Source of the DNA: Nitrospinaceae bacterium UBA3496
GTDB taxonomy: Bacteria > UBA8248
DNA length: 17,363 nt
Direction: 5' to 3'
Assembly: GCA_002377645.1 (NCBI GenBank)
Contig: DFQF01000048.1
Coordinates: 1-17,363 of the forward strand
Positions 7,158 to 17,041 of the stretch are shown in pieces (within the stretch, counting starts at the first letter, position 1; the number at the start of each line of letters is the position of its first letter). The notes beneath the pieces are model-generated. The model ran no database searches, was not told where the DNA came from, and saw only the letters and a program-made list of their open reading frames with translations. A program made the position numbers and the translations under genes.

Positions 7158-8024
7158 TTATAAATATTTTTCAGTCAATTTATCAAAGTCTTCCTTGCCC
7201 AATAAATCATTGTATTCTTTAAAAGTAGACATCAAATGCTTTTTTGAATCTACTGAATTATCTTTTTTTAGAGTAGTAAGAATATTAAAAATTGATTTTA
7301 AATATGTACATCTAATAATTCCAGGAAAGATAATCAATTTAAAACCCATTTCACCTAATTCTTCAACTGTAAAAGCAGGTTCTGCTCTAGATTCGTCAAC
7401 TGTGGTTGCGTATTTTCCGGGAACATTGCGACTAATATTTTCAAAGTCTTCTGCGGATCCCTCTATTTCTATAAACGTAAGATCTGCTCCTATTTCATGA
7501 AAAAGAGTCGCTCTTTTAATTGCTTCTTCTATCCCGTGTTCAGTAGCAGCATCAGTTCTAGCAATAATTAAAAGGTTATCGTCTTTTCTTGTATCTAACG
7601 CTGCCTTTAGCTTCCCAAGTTGTTCATTGATAGGTACTACAGGTTTTGATCCCGGGAAATGTCCACAATGTTTTGGTGTGATTTGATCTTCAAGCTGAAT
7701 ACACGATACACCCGCAGATTCAAGTTCCTGTACTGTTCTTATAACATTTAAAGCATTACCGTAACCCGTGTCTGCATCAGCTATCAAAGGGATATTGGTA
7801 GCTTTAGTAATATTGCTGCAAATTGAAGTTATCTGACTCATCGTCACTAGTCCAATGTCTGGTTGCCCTAGAGTAGTTGCAGATGCTCCATTACCTGAAA
7901 GGTAATTTGCTTGGAAGCCCGCTTTTTCAACAATTTTTGCACTAAATGCATCTATACATGCAGGAACAACAATTGGTGATTTACCTTCTATCAAATTACG
8001 AAGTTTTTTATTTTTTTCTTCCAT
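7158..8024 (-). CDS. Isocitrate lyase/PEP mutase-family carboxylic acid lyase
   Basis: This 288-residue protein is in the ICL/PEP mutase superfamily (PrpB, dimethylmalate lyase, oxaloacetate decarboxylase and phosphonopyruvate relatives). Seen are SGNGAS (43-48), the metal-site motif DADTGYG (83-89), LEDQ with E112, the lyase loop KHCGH (118-122) with the candidate catalytic cysteine C120, and IIARTDA (153-159). The CGH loop cysteine points to C-C bond cleavage of a 2-hydroxy di- or tricarboxylate (2-methylisocitrate- or 2,3-dimethylmalate-like), not to PEP mutase chemistry. The N-terminal motif usually PGxYDxLSA reads PACIDAFSA, with Ile24 in the tyrosine position. It is the first gene of a minus-strand operon. 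AGGA (8030-8033 on the plus strand) is five bases from the ATG. There are no prpC/prpD genes alongside, so a standard methylcitrate cycle is not supported. Confidence 0.9.
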   Translation of the reverse strand: MEEKNKKLRNLIEGKSPIVVPACIDAFSAKIVEKAGFQANYLSGNGASATTLGQPDIGLVTMSQITSICSNITKATNIPLIADADTGYGNALNVIRTVQELESAGVSCIQLEDQITPKHCGHFPGSKPVVPINEQLGKLKAALDTRKDDNLLIIARTDAATEHGIEEAIKRATLFHEIGADLTFIEIEGSAEDFENISRNVPGKYATTVDESRAEPAFTVEELGEMGFKLIIFPGIIRCTYLKSIFNILTTLKKDNSVDSKKHLMSTFKEYNDLLGKEDFDKLTEKYL

Positions 8025-8081
8025 TTGTTTCCTAATAATTTAAGTGAAAGATTTATTAGACGTTCTCCTAAACTCTATTTT

Positions 8082-8110
8082 ATGTCAAGTATTAGTAATA
8101 AAAGTATAAT
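8082..8110 (+). promoter_or_regulatory. Candidate sigma-70 promoter for the polysaccharide operon
   Basis: ATGTCA (4/6 to TTGACA) at 8082-8087, 17 bases, then a perfect TATAAT at 8105-8110. The leader to the flippase ATG would be about 100 nt. The complementary strand of 8083-8088 reads a perfect TTGACA facing the lyase operon, but that has no good -10 at 15-19 bases, so only the rightward promoter is proposed. Confidence 0.35.
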
Positions 8111-8137
8111 TTATAAATTAGTTAAAGTATGATTTAT
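8101..8137 (+). repeat. Imperfect direct repeat in the divergent promoter region
   Basis: AAAGTATAATTTAT (8101-8114) recurs as AAAGTATGATTTAT (8124-8137): 13 of 14 bases match and the copies are 23 bases apart. The first copy contains the candidate -10 of the polysaccharide operon. It could be a paired regulator site or chance in AT-rich DNA. Confidence 0.35.
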
Positions 8138-8217
8138 TTTGTTTTTTTGATTTCTTCTAAAGTTTGTTGAATTTTGCTTACATAATTTTAGCAATTTTTT
8201 TCGGAGAACGGTGTAAA

Positions 8218-9651
8218 ATGTCTCTTATTCATAACGCCGCATCTAATTCTCTATGGGTTTTCCTTGGAAGAGTATCTGAGAGGGTTGTAAGACTTGTTGT
8301 TGTAATGTATTTAGCTAGAATTATTGGCCCAAGTAAATTTGGAATTTATACTTTAGCATTTGCAATTGCCGAATTTGCATCGGTAATTGCGGAAGTAGGA
8401 ATGCAGAGGATTATTGTTAGGGAAATTGCTTCTGATTCAGAAAATTCTTCGAAAATTTTTGGCAGTGGTCTGATTCTTAGAATGGTTTTCTCTTTTATTA
8501 GTTGGCTTGTAATTTGTGTAGTTGCGATATTATTTGTTACATCTCCTCTAGAGCGTTGGTCTATACTTTCAGCTTCTTTAATTGTTTTCTTTTCGTTTCG
8601 AGTAGCATCTTTAAGACAAATTTTCGATGCACCATATGAAGCAAAGCTAGAGATGGCTTTACCTTCTTTGATTTTTGTTTCAAGTGAATTACTTGCGGGT
8701 ATGTCAATAGTTCTTTTTGCGAGTATGAGTTTTTCTATTACTTCTATAATTTTCATTGAACTTCTGTGTCTTGGAATTGGATCTGTGGTCTTGTTTTTTT
8801 GCTCAATAAAAAAATTAAAACCAAACTGGAATGTTGATTTTACTATGTGGAAACGTTTGCTCCGTTTTTCTTATCCAATTGCTATAACGAATTTTCTCCT
8901 AATTGGATACACTCGCGGCGATTTTTTGATTTTAGATTGGATGAAGGATGCCGAATCAGTTGGAATATATTCTGCGGCTATAAGGTTGACGGGTTCCCTT
9001 CAAATTTTTCCGATGGCTATAACTACCTCTCTTTTGCCGATTATCAGTTATAAATTTATTTCTTCTGAGAAAGAAAGAATAGAGGATATTTATAAAGGCA
9101 TCTTTTCAATTTTACTCGTGTTTGGAATGTTTATTGGTCTTTCTATAACATTTGTTTCTTCGGAAATAATAGATTTGACATATGGTTCGCAATATAAAGG
9201 TGCATTCCTCCCTTTGCAGATTTCAGGATGGACGCAGTTTTGTAGTTTTTTGTTATATTTGCTCACAACCATGATAATTGGAATGGGATATGAAAAATAT
9301 TTCATGTTTTATGGAGCATCACTTTTTACATTAAAAATAATTCTAAATATTATTTTAATTCCAGATTATGATTATATTGGCGTAAGCATTTCTTCGTTAA
9401 TTACCGAGTTCATTTTATTGGTAGTTCTAATTCTTTTCCTTTCAAAAAAAGTTGCATATCCTTGTATTAAATCAATTGTAGTTGTTGTTTTTAGTACTTT
9501 ATTGGCATGGTTGATTTCTAGTTATGTGACAGATGTATCTTATCTACAACTTTTGTTGGGATTTTTTGTGTATTTTTCTTTAGTTCTTGTTTTTGGAGGA
9601 ATTACACCCGCAGGTTTAAATTCTGTTCAGCGTCTTTTGAAATGGAATTAA
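8218..9651 (+). CDS. wzx: Wzx-like polysaccharide flippase (oligosaccharide transporter)
   Basis: This 477-residue integral membrane protein of the MOP/polysaccharide-transporter family would flip an undecaprenyl-linked glycan unit across the inner membrane. The N-terminus (SLIHNAASNSLWVFLGRVSE, then LARIIGPSKFGIYTLAFA and an EVGMQRIIVREIA segment) is the conserved first part of Wzx-type proteins. About twelve to fourteen hydrophobic helices follow, with short charged loops such as KERIEDIYK. The frame is open upstream to a TTG at 8164. I chose ATG 8218 because it begins the conserved N-terminus and has GGAG at 8203-8206, eleven bases away, a rather long gap. It is the first gene of the rightward operon, 40 nt before a GT9 gene, and transcribed divergently from the lyase operon. 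No Wzy polymerase or WaaL ligase is visible, so O-antigen versus another surface glycan is undecided. Confidence 0.88.
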   Translation: MSLIHNAASNSLWVFLGRVSERVVRLVVVMYLARIIGPSKFGIYTLAFAIAEFASVIAEVGMQRIIVREIASDSENSSKIFGSGLILRMVFSFISWLVICVVAILFVTSPLERWSILSASLIVFFSFRVASLRQIFDAPYEAKLEMALPSLIFVSSELLAGMSIVLFASMSFSITSIIFIELLCLGIGSVVLFFCSIKKLKPNWNVDFTMWKRLLRFSYPIAITNFLLIGYTRGDFLILDWMKDAESVGIYSAAIRLTGSLQIFPMAITTSLLPIISYKFISSEKERIEDIYKGIFSILLVFGMFIGLSITFVSSEIIDLTYGSQYKGAFLPLQISGWTQFCSFLLYLLTTMIIGMGYEKYFMFYGASLFTLKIILNIILIPDYDYIGVSISSLITEFILLVVLILFLSKKVAYPCIKSIVVVVFSTLLAWLISSYVTDVSYLQLLLGFFVYFSLVLVFGGITPAGLNSVQRLLKWN

Positions 9652-9679
9652 TTAAAAAGTTAGATATATAAGCACTTTC

Positions 9680-9685
9680 AAGGGA
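9680..9685 (+). promoter_or_regulatory. Shine-Dalgarno supporting the TTG start of the GT9 gene
   Basis: AAGGGA ends six bases before TTG 9692. The next in-frame ATG is 20 codons later and has no comparable site. Confidence 0.6.
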
Positions 9686-9691
9686 AATATT

Positions 9692-10861
9692 TTGACTAAG
9701 ACAAAAACAAGAAAATACAGTTATAAGAAATTTCTCCCTAGATTTTGTTTTATGATTTTGGATTATTTTGGAGATATATTCTTTTCGAGAAAAAATAATC
9801 TTCCTGAACAAATATCTCATATTCTAGTTTTTCGACCTGATCATTTAGGAGATATGGTTTTTTCTATTCCTTCTTTGGAAATTCTCAAAGATAGGTTTCC
9901 TAATGCTAAAATTGATATTGTAATAGGACCTTGGTCTTTTTCACTTATAAAAAATATTGAACAATTTAATAGTAATAATTTTCATTTTTTGGAATTTCCT
10001 TGTCCATGGCTTAAACGTCCTAAAACTATTAAGTTTGGTTTTTTCTCCATACTTCAACTCGTTAGACTGCTGAAGGCTCGAATGAAAGTAATAGGGAAAA
10101 CTTATGATATTGCGATTGATCTAAGGGGGGATTTCCAATTGATTTTAGCTTCTAAAATGGCAGGCATCCCTTTTTTATCTGGTCGAGGTTCGACAGGGTT
10201 AGGTTTTCTTCTTGATATAGACGTTCCAAATTATGAAGATAAACATTTGGTTGAAAGCAATTTAAATCTTTTAGAGAAAACGGGGCTCGGTAAATTTCCT
10301 TTTAGAAATCCACAAATAAAAATTACAGAGAAAAATATAAATAAAACTAGATCCTTACTCAAAGATAATAGGGTAGATTTTTCAAAACCAATTATCGCTA
10401 TTCACCCAGGGGCGGGCCTTGCAGAAAAAAGATGGCCATGTGAAAAATTAGCGGTGTTGATAGAAATGATTTTTGCTAAGAAAGAATTGCAAGTCATTTT
10501 AATTGGTGGCCCTTCAGATGGGATTCTTGTTAAACAGATATTTGATTATCTGCCTAGTTCCCTAAAACAAAAAGTAATTGATTTATCTGGTCAGGTCGAT
10601 TGCATTGGTACTTTTATGGGGGTTGTAAAAAACATAAGTTTATATATTGGCAATGATTCTGGTCCTACGCATATAGCATCTGCCATAAACATACCTGTGA
10701 TTTGCATTTTTCAGGGAGTAAACGATCCTGTTATTTGTCGCCCTCTTGGAGACTCTGCGTTTGTAGTGTCAGTAGAATCTGCAAACGAAAACAAACTGCT
10801 TAAGGAATATCCTTCTCCTTCTATTGAAGATGTTTATGAGGTGGTAATTCGATGCGTATAG
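9692..10861 (+). CDS. Glycosyltransferase family 9 (heptosyltransferase-like)
   Basis: This 389-residue GT9 protein is of the ADP-heptose:LPS heptosyltransferase type (WaaC/WaaF/WaaQ relatives), a GT-B enzyme at the cytoplasmic face of the inner membrane. The conserved FRPDHLGDMVFSIP (47-60) holds the family catalytic aspartate D54. HPGAG (238-242) and NDSGPTH (321-327) form the nucleotide-sugar site. Most GT9 proteins begin almost directly with the ILxxRxxxLGD strand. This one has about 42 extra residues: a Lys/Arg-rich start, then an aromatic, hydrophobic stretch (FCFMILDYFGDIFF) that may hold it to the membrane. The start is TTG 9692 with a well-placed Shine-Dalgarno. The last ten bases overlap the next gene, implying translational coupling. 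Donor could be a heptose or another sugar; the sequence does not decide. Confidence 0.88.
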   Translation: MTKTKTRKYSYKKFLPRFCFMILDYFGDIFFSRKNNLPEQISHILVFRPDHLGDMVFSIPSLEILKDRFPNAKIDIVIGPWSFSLIKNIEQFNSNNFHFLEFPCPWLKRPKTIKFGFFSILQLVRLLKARMKVIGKTYDIAIDLRGDFQLILASKMAGIPFLSGRGSTGLGFLLDIDVPNYEDKHLVESNLNLLEKTGLGKFPFRNPQIKITEKNINKTRSLLKDNRVDFSKPIIAIHPGAGLAEKRWPCEKLAVLIEMIFAKKELQVILIGGPSDGILVKQIFDYLPSSLKQKVIDLSGQVDCIGTFMGVVKNISLYIGNDSGPTHIASAINIPVICIFQGVNDPVICRPLGDSAFVVSVESANENKLLKEYPSPSIEDVYEVVIRCV

Positions 10862-11955
10862 GGATTGATTCTCGCATGATATCTATGACTGGAATAGGTA
10901 CTTACTTAAGGAATTTAATAGATGGTATTGGGGAGTTAGATAAAGAAAACGAGTTTGTTTTATTTATGCATCCCTCCGATATTGAAAATTTTAAATCACC
11001 CGGAACAAACTTTAAAGTTGTGCCTTCTAAGTCGTCACCTTATTCAGTTTCTGAACAAATTCTATTTCCAAAGTTAGTAAGTAACTTTGGACTTGATTTA
11101 ATCCATTATCCTCATTATTTTCAGCCTTTTTTTGGTGTTACACCTGTAGTTGTTACTATACATGATATGATACACCAGATTTTTCCACACTTCTGTCCAT
11201 CATATCTCCATTGGAAAATTTCATGGTTAATGATTAAGAGAGTAGTGAAAAAATCGAGAATAATATTAACAGTTTCTCAAAATTCCGCTCAGGATATTAA
11301 TGAGAGACTTCATATTGGGGATGAAAAAGTAAGGGTAATATATAATTCTTTGCCCAAAAATTGGGAAAGGAATAAAATTAAAGAAATCCCTGTAAAACTA
11401 AAAGATTTTCTTACTGAAAGAACTTATTTTCTTTATGTAGGGAATCATAAATTACACAAAAATATTCCACTTTTACTTCAAGCGTTCTCCAATTTAAGAA
11501 AAATGAATAAACAAATTTGTTTGGTGTTAACTGGTGAAAATAAGCGTTTTAAAAAACTTATTTCTAGTCTTTCTATAGAGTCATCCGTTTATTTTCTTGG
11601 AAAAATTGACTTGGATGTTCTCCAGGCGATCTACTCTAATGCACATGCATTGGTTTTGCCTTCATTATATGAAGGATTTGGTTTGCCCGCATTAGAGGCG
11701 ATGAGTTTGGGTATACCCCCCATTGTTTCTGATGCAGGTTCTTTACCGGAAGTAGTTGGAGATGCGGGGATAGTTTTTCCTGTTTCTGATATGCAAGTTC
11801 TAGAAAATCAAATGCTCAGATTACTTGAAGATGTTAAATTGAGAGAAGAACTTTCTAAGAAATGTTTAGAAAGAGCAGCGTCTTTTTCTATATTAGAGTC
11901 TGCAAGTCAAACTTTATCTGCATATAAAGATGCAATAGAAAATTATAGGGGATAA
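10852..11955 (+). CDS. Glycosyltransferase family 4 (first of two)
   Basis: This 367-residue GT-B fold retaining glycosyltransferase starts with the family pattern MRIGIDSRMISMTGIGTYLRN and has the acceptor-side motif VTIHDMIH (101-108). The donor domain opens with FLYVGNHKLHKNI (193-205). It ends with the EX7E motif E274...E282 in YEGFGLPALEA, followed by SDAGSLPEVVGDAG, which binds the nucleotide-sugar. The family contains many mannosyl-, rhamnosyl- and galactosyltransferases of O-antigen and capsule synthesis; the sugar is not predictable. The ATG lies inside the end of the GT9 gene (10-nt overlap) and the next GT4 gene follows after 4 nt, so the genes are very tightly coupled. Confidence 0.9.
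   Translation: MRIGIDSRMISMTGIGTYLRNLIDGIGELDKENEFVLFMHPSDIENFKSPGTNFKVVPSKSSPYSVSEQILFPKLVSNFGLDLIHYPHYFQPFFGVTPVVVTIHDMIHQIFPHFCPSYLHWKISWLMIKRVVKKSRIILTVSQNSAQDINERLHIGDEKVRVIYNSLPKNWERNKIKEIPVKLKDFLTERTYFLYVGNHKLHKNIPLLLQAFSNLRKMNKQICLVLTGENKRFKKLISSLSIESSVYFLGKIDLDVLQAIYSNAHALVLPSLYEGFGLPALEAMSLGIPPIVSDAGSLPEVVGDAGIVFPVSDMQVLENQMLRLLEDVKLREELSKKCLERAASFSILESASQTLSAYKDAIENYRG
11947..11952 (+). promoter_or_regulatory. Shine-Dalgarno supporting the TTG start of the second GT4 gene
   Basis: AGGGGA lies seven bases before TTG 11960, overlapping the last codons of the preceding gene. The first in-frame ATG comes after the conserved N-terminal strand, so TTG is required. Confidence 0.65.
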
Positions 11956-11959
11956 TTAT

Positions 11960-13138
11960 TTGCGAGTAGCAATTATACATGACTGGCTCACGGGGATGAG
12001 AGGTGGTGAAAACTGTTTGGAAGTTTTTTGTGAAATTTTCCCAAAAGCTGATCTTTTTACATTGATTCATATTCCAGGGTCAGTATCTCCGAAAATAGAA
12101 AAATTTAATATAAAAACTAGTTTCCTTCAGCATATTCCTATGTCCTATACACGCTATAGGGAAATGCTTCCCTTAATGCCAAGTGCAATACGATCTTTTG
12201 AACTAAGAGATTATGATTTTATTCTTTCAAGTAGTCATTGTGTAGCAAAGGGAGTTTTGGGAGGTCCAAATACATTCCATCTTTCTTATTGTTATACTCC
12301 GATGAGATATGCTTGGAGTGCGTATGATGAGTATTTCGGAAATGATAGGTTGAATTGGCCTATGACTTACTTAGTTCCAAAGATAATGAAATATTTAAGA
12401 CGTTGGGATTTTGAATCTAATTCTGGAGTAAGCGATTTTGTTGCAATAAGTCATACGGTTTCTGAAAGGATAAAGAAATATTATGGAAGAAATTCAGAGA
12501 TTCTATATTGTCCCGTAGATACAGATTTGTTTCAGTCAACTAGTAGTTCTACTGAAAATTATTATCTTGTTGTTTCAGCATTTGCTCCATATAAAAGGAT
12601 TGATCTTGCGGTTAAGGCATTTAACATTTTAGGGTTACCTTTAAAAATTGTAGGAGGAGGTCAAGATTTTGAGGCTATTCGTAGAATAGCAAATCCTAAT
12701 ATAGAATTTTTAGGATGGAAAACTGGAAAACCTCTTGTAGATCTTTATTCAAAATGTCGAGCTTTTATTTTTCCTGGAGAGGAAGATTTTGGGATTACAC
12801 CATTAGAAGCACAGGCTTGTGGAAGACCTGTTATCGCTTTAGGTGCTGGAGGTGCTCTTGAGACTGTGATAGGAGTAAATAGTGAAAATTATTCTATACC
12901 GATGGGAAGAAATACCTCACGTCATATGCAAAGTGATCCTACAGGTCTTTTCTTTAAAAATCCTGAGGTAGAAGATTTAGTGGGAGCTATAGAGTACTTT
13001 GAGAAAAATGAAAATTATTTTAGTTCCGAAAGTGCTAGATCTCAGGCAGAACACTTTAGCCGTCATAAGTTCAAGAATGATGCACAGGAAATGTTTATGA
13101 ATGCATTTGAACTATTTAAGTCAAGAAACAAAGACTGA
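11960..13138 (+). CDS. Glycosyltransferase family 4 (second), WbaZ/mannosyltransferase-like
   Basis: This 392-residue GT4 protein belongs to a subgroup distinct from the preceding GT4: RVAIIHDWLTGMRGGE at the N-terminus, the middle motif YCYTPMRYAWSAYDEY (110-125), SAFAPYKRIDLAV (206-218) and the donor motif PGEEDFGITPLEAQACGRPV (272-291) with EX7E residues E275 and E283. This subgroup includes putative mannosyltransferases of O-antigen and exopolysaccharide clusters; the donor is inferred only by family. The TTG start is forced, because the first internal methionine (residue 13) would remove the conserved first strand. It is 4 nt after the first GT4 gene and 18 nt before the sugar phosphotransferase, and presumably adds a sugar to the same lipid-linked intermediate. 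Confidence 0.9.
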   Translation: MRVAIIHDWLTGMRGGENCLEVFCEIFPKADLFTLIHIPGSVSPKIEKFNIKTSFLQHIPMSYTRYREMLPLMPSAIRSFELRDYDFILSSSHCVAKGVLGGPNTFHLSYCYTPMRYAWSAYDEYFGNDRLNWPMTYLVPKIMKYLRRWDFESNSGVSDFVAISHTVSERIKKYYGRNSEILYCPVDTDLFQSTSSSTENYYLVVSAFAPYKRIDLAVKAFNILGLPLKIVGGGQDFEAIRRIANPNIEFLGWKTGKPLVDLYSKCRAFIFPGEEDFGITPLEAQACGRPVIALGAGGALETVIGVNSENYSIPMGRNTSRHMQSDPTGLFFKNPEVEDLVGAIEYFEKNENYFSSESARSQAEHFSRHKFKNDAQEMFMNAFELFKSRNKD

Positions 13139-13142
13139 TTTT

Positions 13143-13150
13143 AAAGGGGA
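13143..13150 (+). promoter_or_regulatory. Shine-Dalgarno supporting the TTG start of the phosphotransferase gene
   Basis: AAAGGGGA ends six bases before TTG 13157. The first in-frame ATG is more than 110 codons later, beyond several membrane helices. Confidence 0.65.
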
Positions 13151-13156
13151 TTCTCT

Positions 13157-14560
13157 TTGATCCTGAAACGATATGGTCAACTAAATGTTTTTTTGTTATG
13201 TGTTTCTGACATAATTGCTCTGATTTCTGCATGGGTCTCCTCATTTTATCTTCGTTTCATAGTCGAAATCATTCCAGTCCGGCTTGGACATCCTGATTTT
13301 TTTGATTATCTTATTCTTTTGCCTTTTGCTCTATTCTCTTGGTTTGTATCTGCAAGGATTACACATCTTTACGAATTTAGAATTGGTTTAAAGAGTTCGC
13401 AAGAAATTCTTCGTTTGTCAGCAACAATTTTTCTAACTGTTCTATTAATTATTGCTATCACTTTTTTCTATAGAGAAATCACATATAGCCGAGTTATGTT
13501 TGCACTTTTTCTAATGATAAGTCCTATATTTTTATTCTTAATACGACGATTGTTCTGGTCATTGATACGTCGTTTTCGAAGACTTGAAATTGATATAAAA
13601 AGAATACTTGTAATTGGAACTTCCTCCTTGGCAAATAGGGTTGTAGATCAACTTGAGGAATTTCGATATTTAGGATTTCAGATTATTGGTTATATTTCTG
13701 AACATGAATCATCTTCTGATTCCATAGGAAATTTGCCAGTACTGGGTTCTTTATCTGAAGTTAAGGACATAGTTGAAAAAGAAAAAATTGCTGAAGTCTA
13801 TGTTGCTCTTACAACGGATTTTAACACTGAACGTGAAAATTTGCTTAAATCATTAAGTGATTCAAGTGTTGATCTCAGATTAGTTCCAGACTTAGTTGAA
13901 CATATGAGATTAAATGCAGGAATAGAACAATTAGGGGGACTCCCTGTAATCTTATTATCTCAATCTCCTCTTTTCGGTTGGAATACTTTCCTTAAACGTT
14001 TGATGGATTTAATTCTTGCATTTTTGCTTGTTGTAGTTTTATCTCCAATTTTGTTTCTTATTGCACTATTCGTTAAGCTTGGTAGCAAGGGCCCGATTTT
14101 TTATGTGCAAGAGAGAATGGGTTTGGACGGAGTATCTTTTCAGATGTATAAATTTCGATCCATGAAAATTAATGCTGAATCAGAAACTGGTCCAGTATGG
14201 GCAAAATCCGATGATAATAGAAGGACTTTCTTGGGAACCTTTCTTAGAAAATTGAATCTGGATGAACTTCCTCAATTATTCAATGTATTAAGAGGAGAGA
14301 TGAGTCTAGTAGGACCGAGACCAGAAAGACCTTTTTTTGTTGAGCAATTTAGAAGTACTGTCCCTAGGTATATGTTGAGACATAAAATGAAAAGTGGGAT
14401 TACTGGCTGGGCACAGGTTAATGGCTGGAGAGGAGATACTTCTCTGGAAAAAAGGATTGAATTCGACTTGTTTTATATAGAAAATTGGTCAGTTGGATTT
14501 GATTTGAAAATTTTATGGCTTACTCTATGGAAGAGCTTTTTGGATAAAAATGCTTATTAA
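13157..14560 (+). CDS. Polyprenyl-phosphate sugar phosphotransferase (WbaP/WcaJ family)
   Basis: This 467-residue polyisoprenyl-phosphate hexose-1-phosphate transferase is the initiating enzyme that moves a sugar-1-phosphate from a UDP-sugar to undecaprenyl phosphate. About four N-terminal helices (roughly 12-35, 50-68, 88-106, 112-130) precede a soluble Rossmann-like domain (ILVIGTSSLANRVVDQL, 150-166). A further helix (281-308) leads into the catalytic domain: KGPIFYVQERMG (311-322), YKFRSMK (331-337), the catalytic D369-E370 in LDELPQ, VGPRPERP (385-392) and the terminal NAY. These fit the large WbaP/WcaJ class rather than the short PglC type. Start is TTG 13157. It is unusual in lying after the flippase and three GTs. 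The sugar may be glucose or galactose by family, not shown here. Confidence 0.92.
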   Translation: MILKRYGQLNVFLLCVSDIIALISAWVSSFYLRFIVEIIPVRLGHPDFFDYLILLPFALFSWFVSARITHLYEFRIGLKSSQEILRLSATIFLTVLLIIAITFFYREITYSRVMFALFLMISPIFLFLIRRLFWSLIRRFRRLEIDIKRILVIGTSSLANRVVDQLEEFRYLGFQIIGYISEHESSSDSIGNLPVLGSLSEVKDIVEKEKIAEVYVALTTDFNTERENLLKSLSDSSVDLRLVPDLVEHMRLNAGIEQLGGLPVILLSQSPLFGWNTFLKRLMDLILAFLLVVVLSPILFLIALFVKLGSKGPIFYVQERMGLDGVSFQMYKFRSMKINAESETGPVWAKSDDNRRTFLGTFLRKLNLDELPQLFNVLRGEMSLVGPRPERPFFVEQFRSTVPRYMLRHKMKSGITGWAQVNGWRGDTSLEKRIEFDLFYIENWSVGFDLKILWLTLWKSFLDKNAY

Positions 14561-14591
14561 AAAGAGATAAAAACTCATTCTTGGTGTTGAT

Positions 14592-17005
<2,414 letters not shown>

Positions 17006-17030
17006 AAATTAAATCTATAAGTTTGAAATC

Positions 17031-17035
17031 AAGGG
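17031..17035 (+). promoter_or_regulatory. Shine-Dalgarno supporting the TTG start of kdsA
   Basis: AAGGG ends six bases before TTG 17042. The ATG at 17064 is out of frame; GTG 17078 is in frame but has no good site. Confidence 0.6.
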
Positions 17036-17041
17036 TAAAAA

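Noticed and set aside
8060..8088. Minus-strand promoter from the perfect TTGACA facing the lyase operon
   Set aside because: At spacings of 15-19 bases there is no -10-like hexamer, so I do not list it as a promoter.
8164..8217. N-terminal extension of the flippase from TTG 8164
   Set aside because: No ribosome site precedes this TTG, while GGAG at 8203-8206 serves ATG 8218, where the conserved protein begins.
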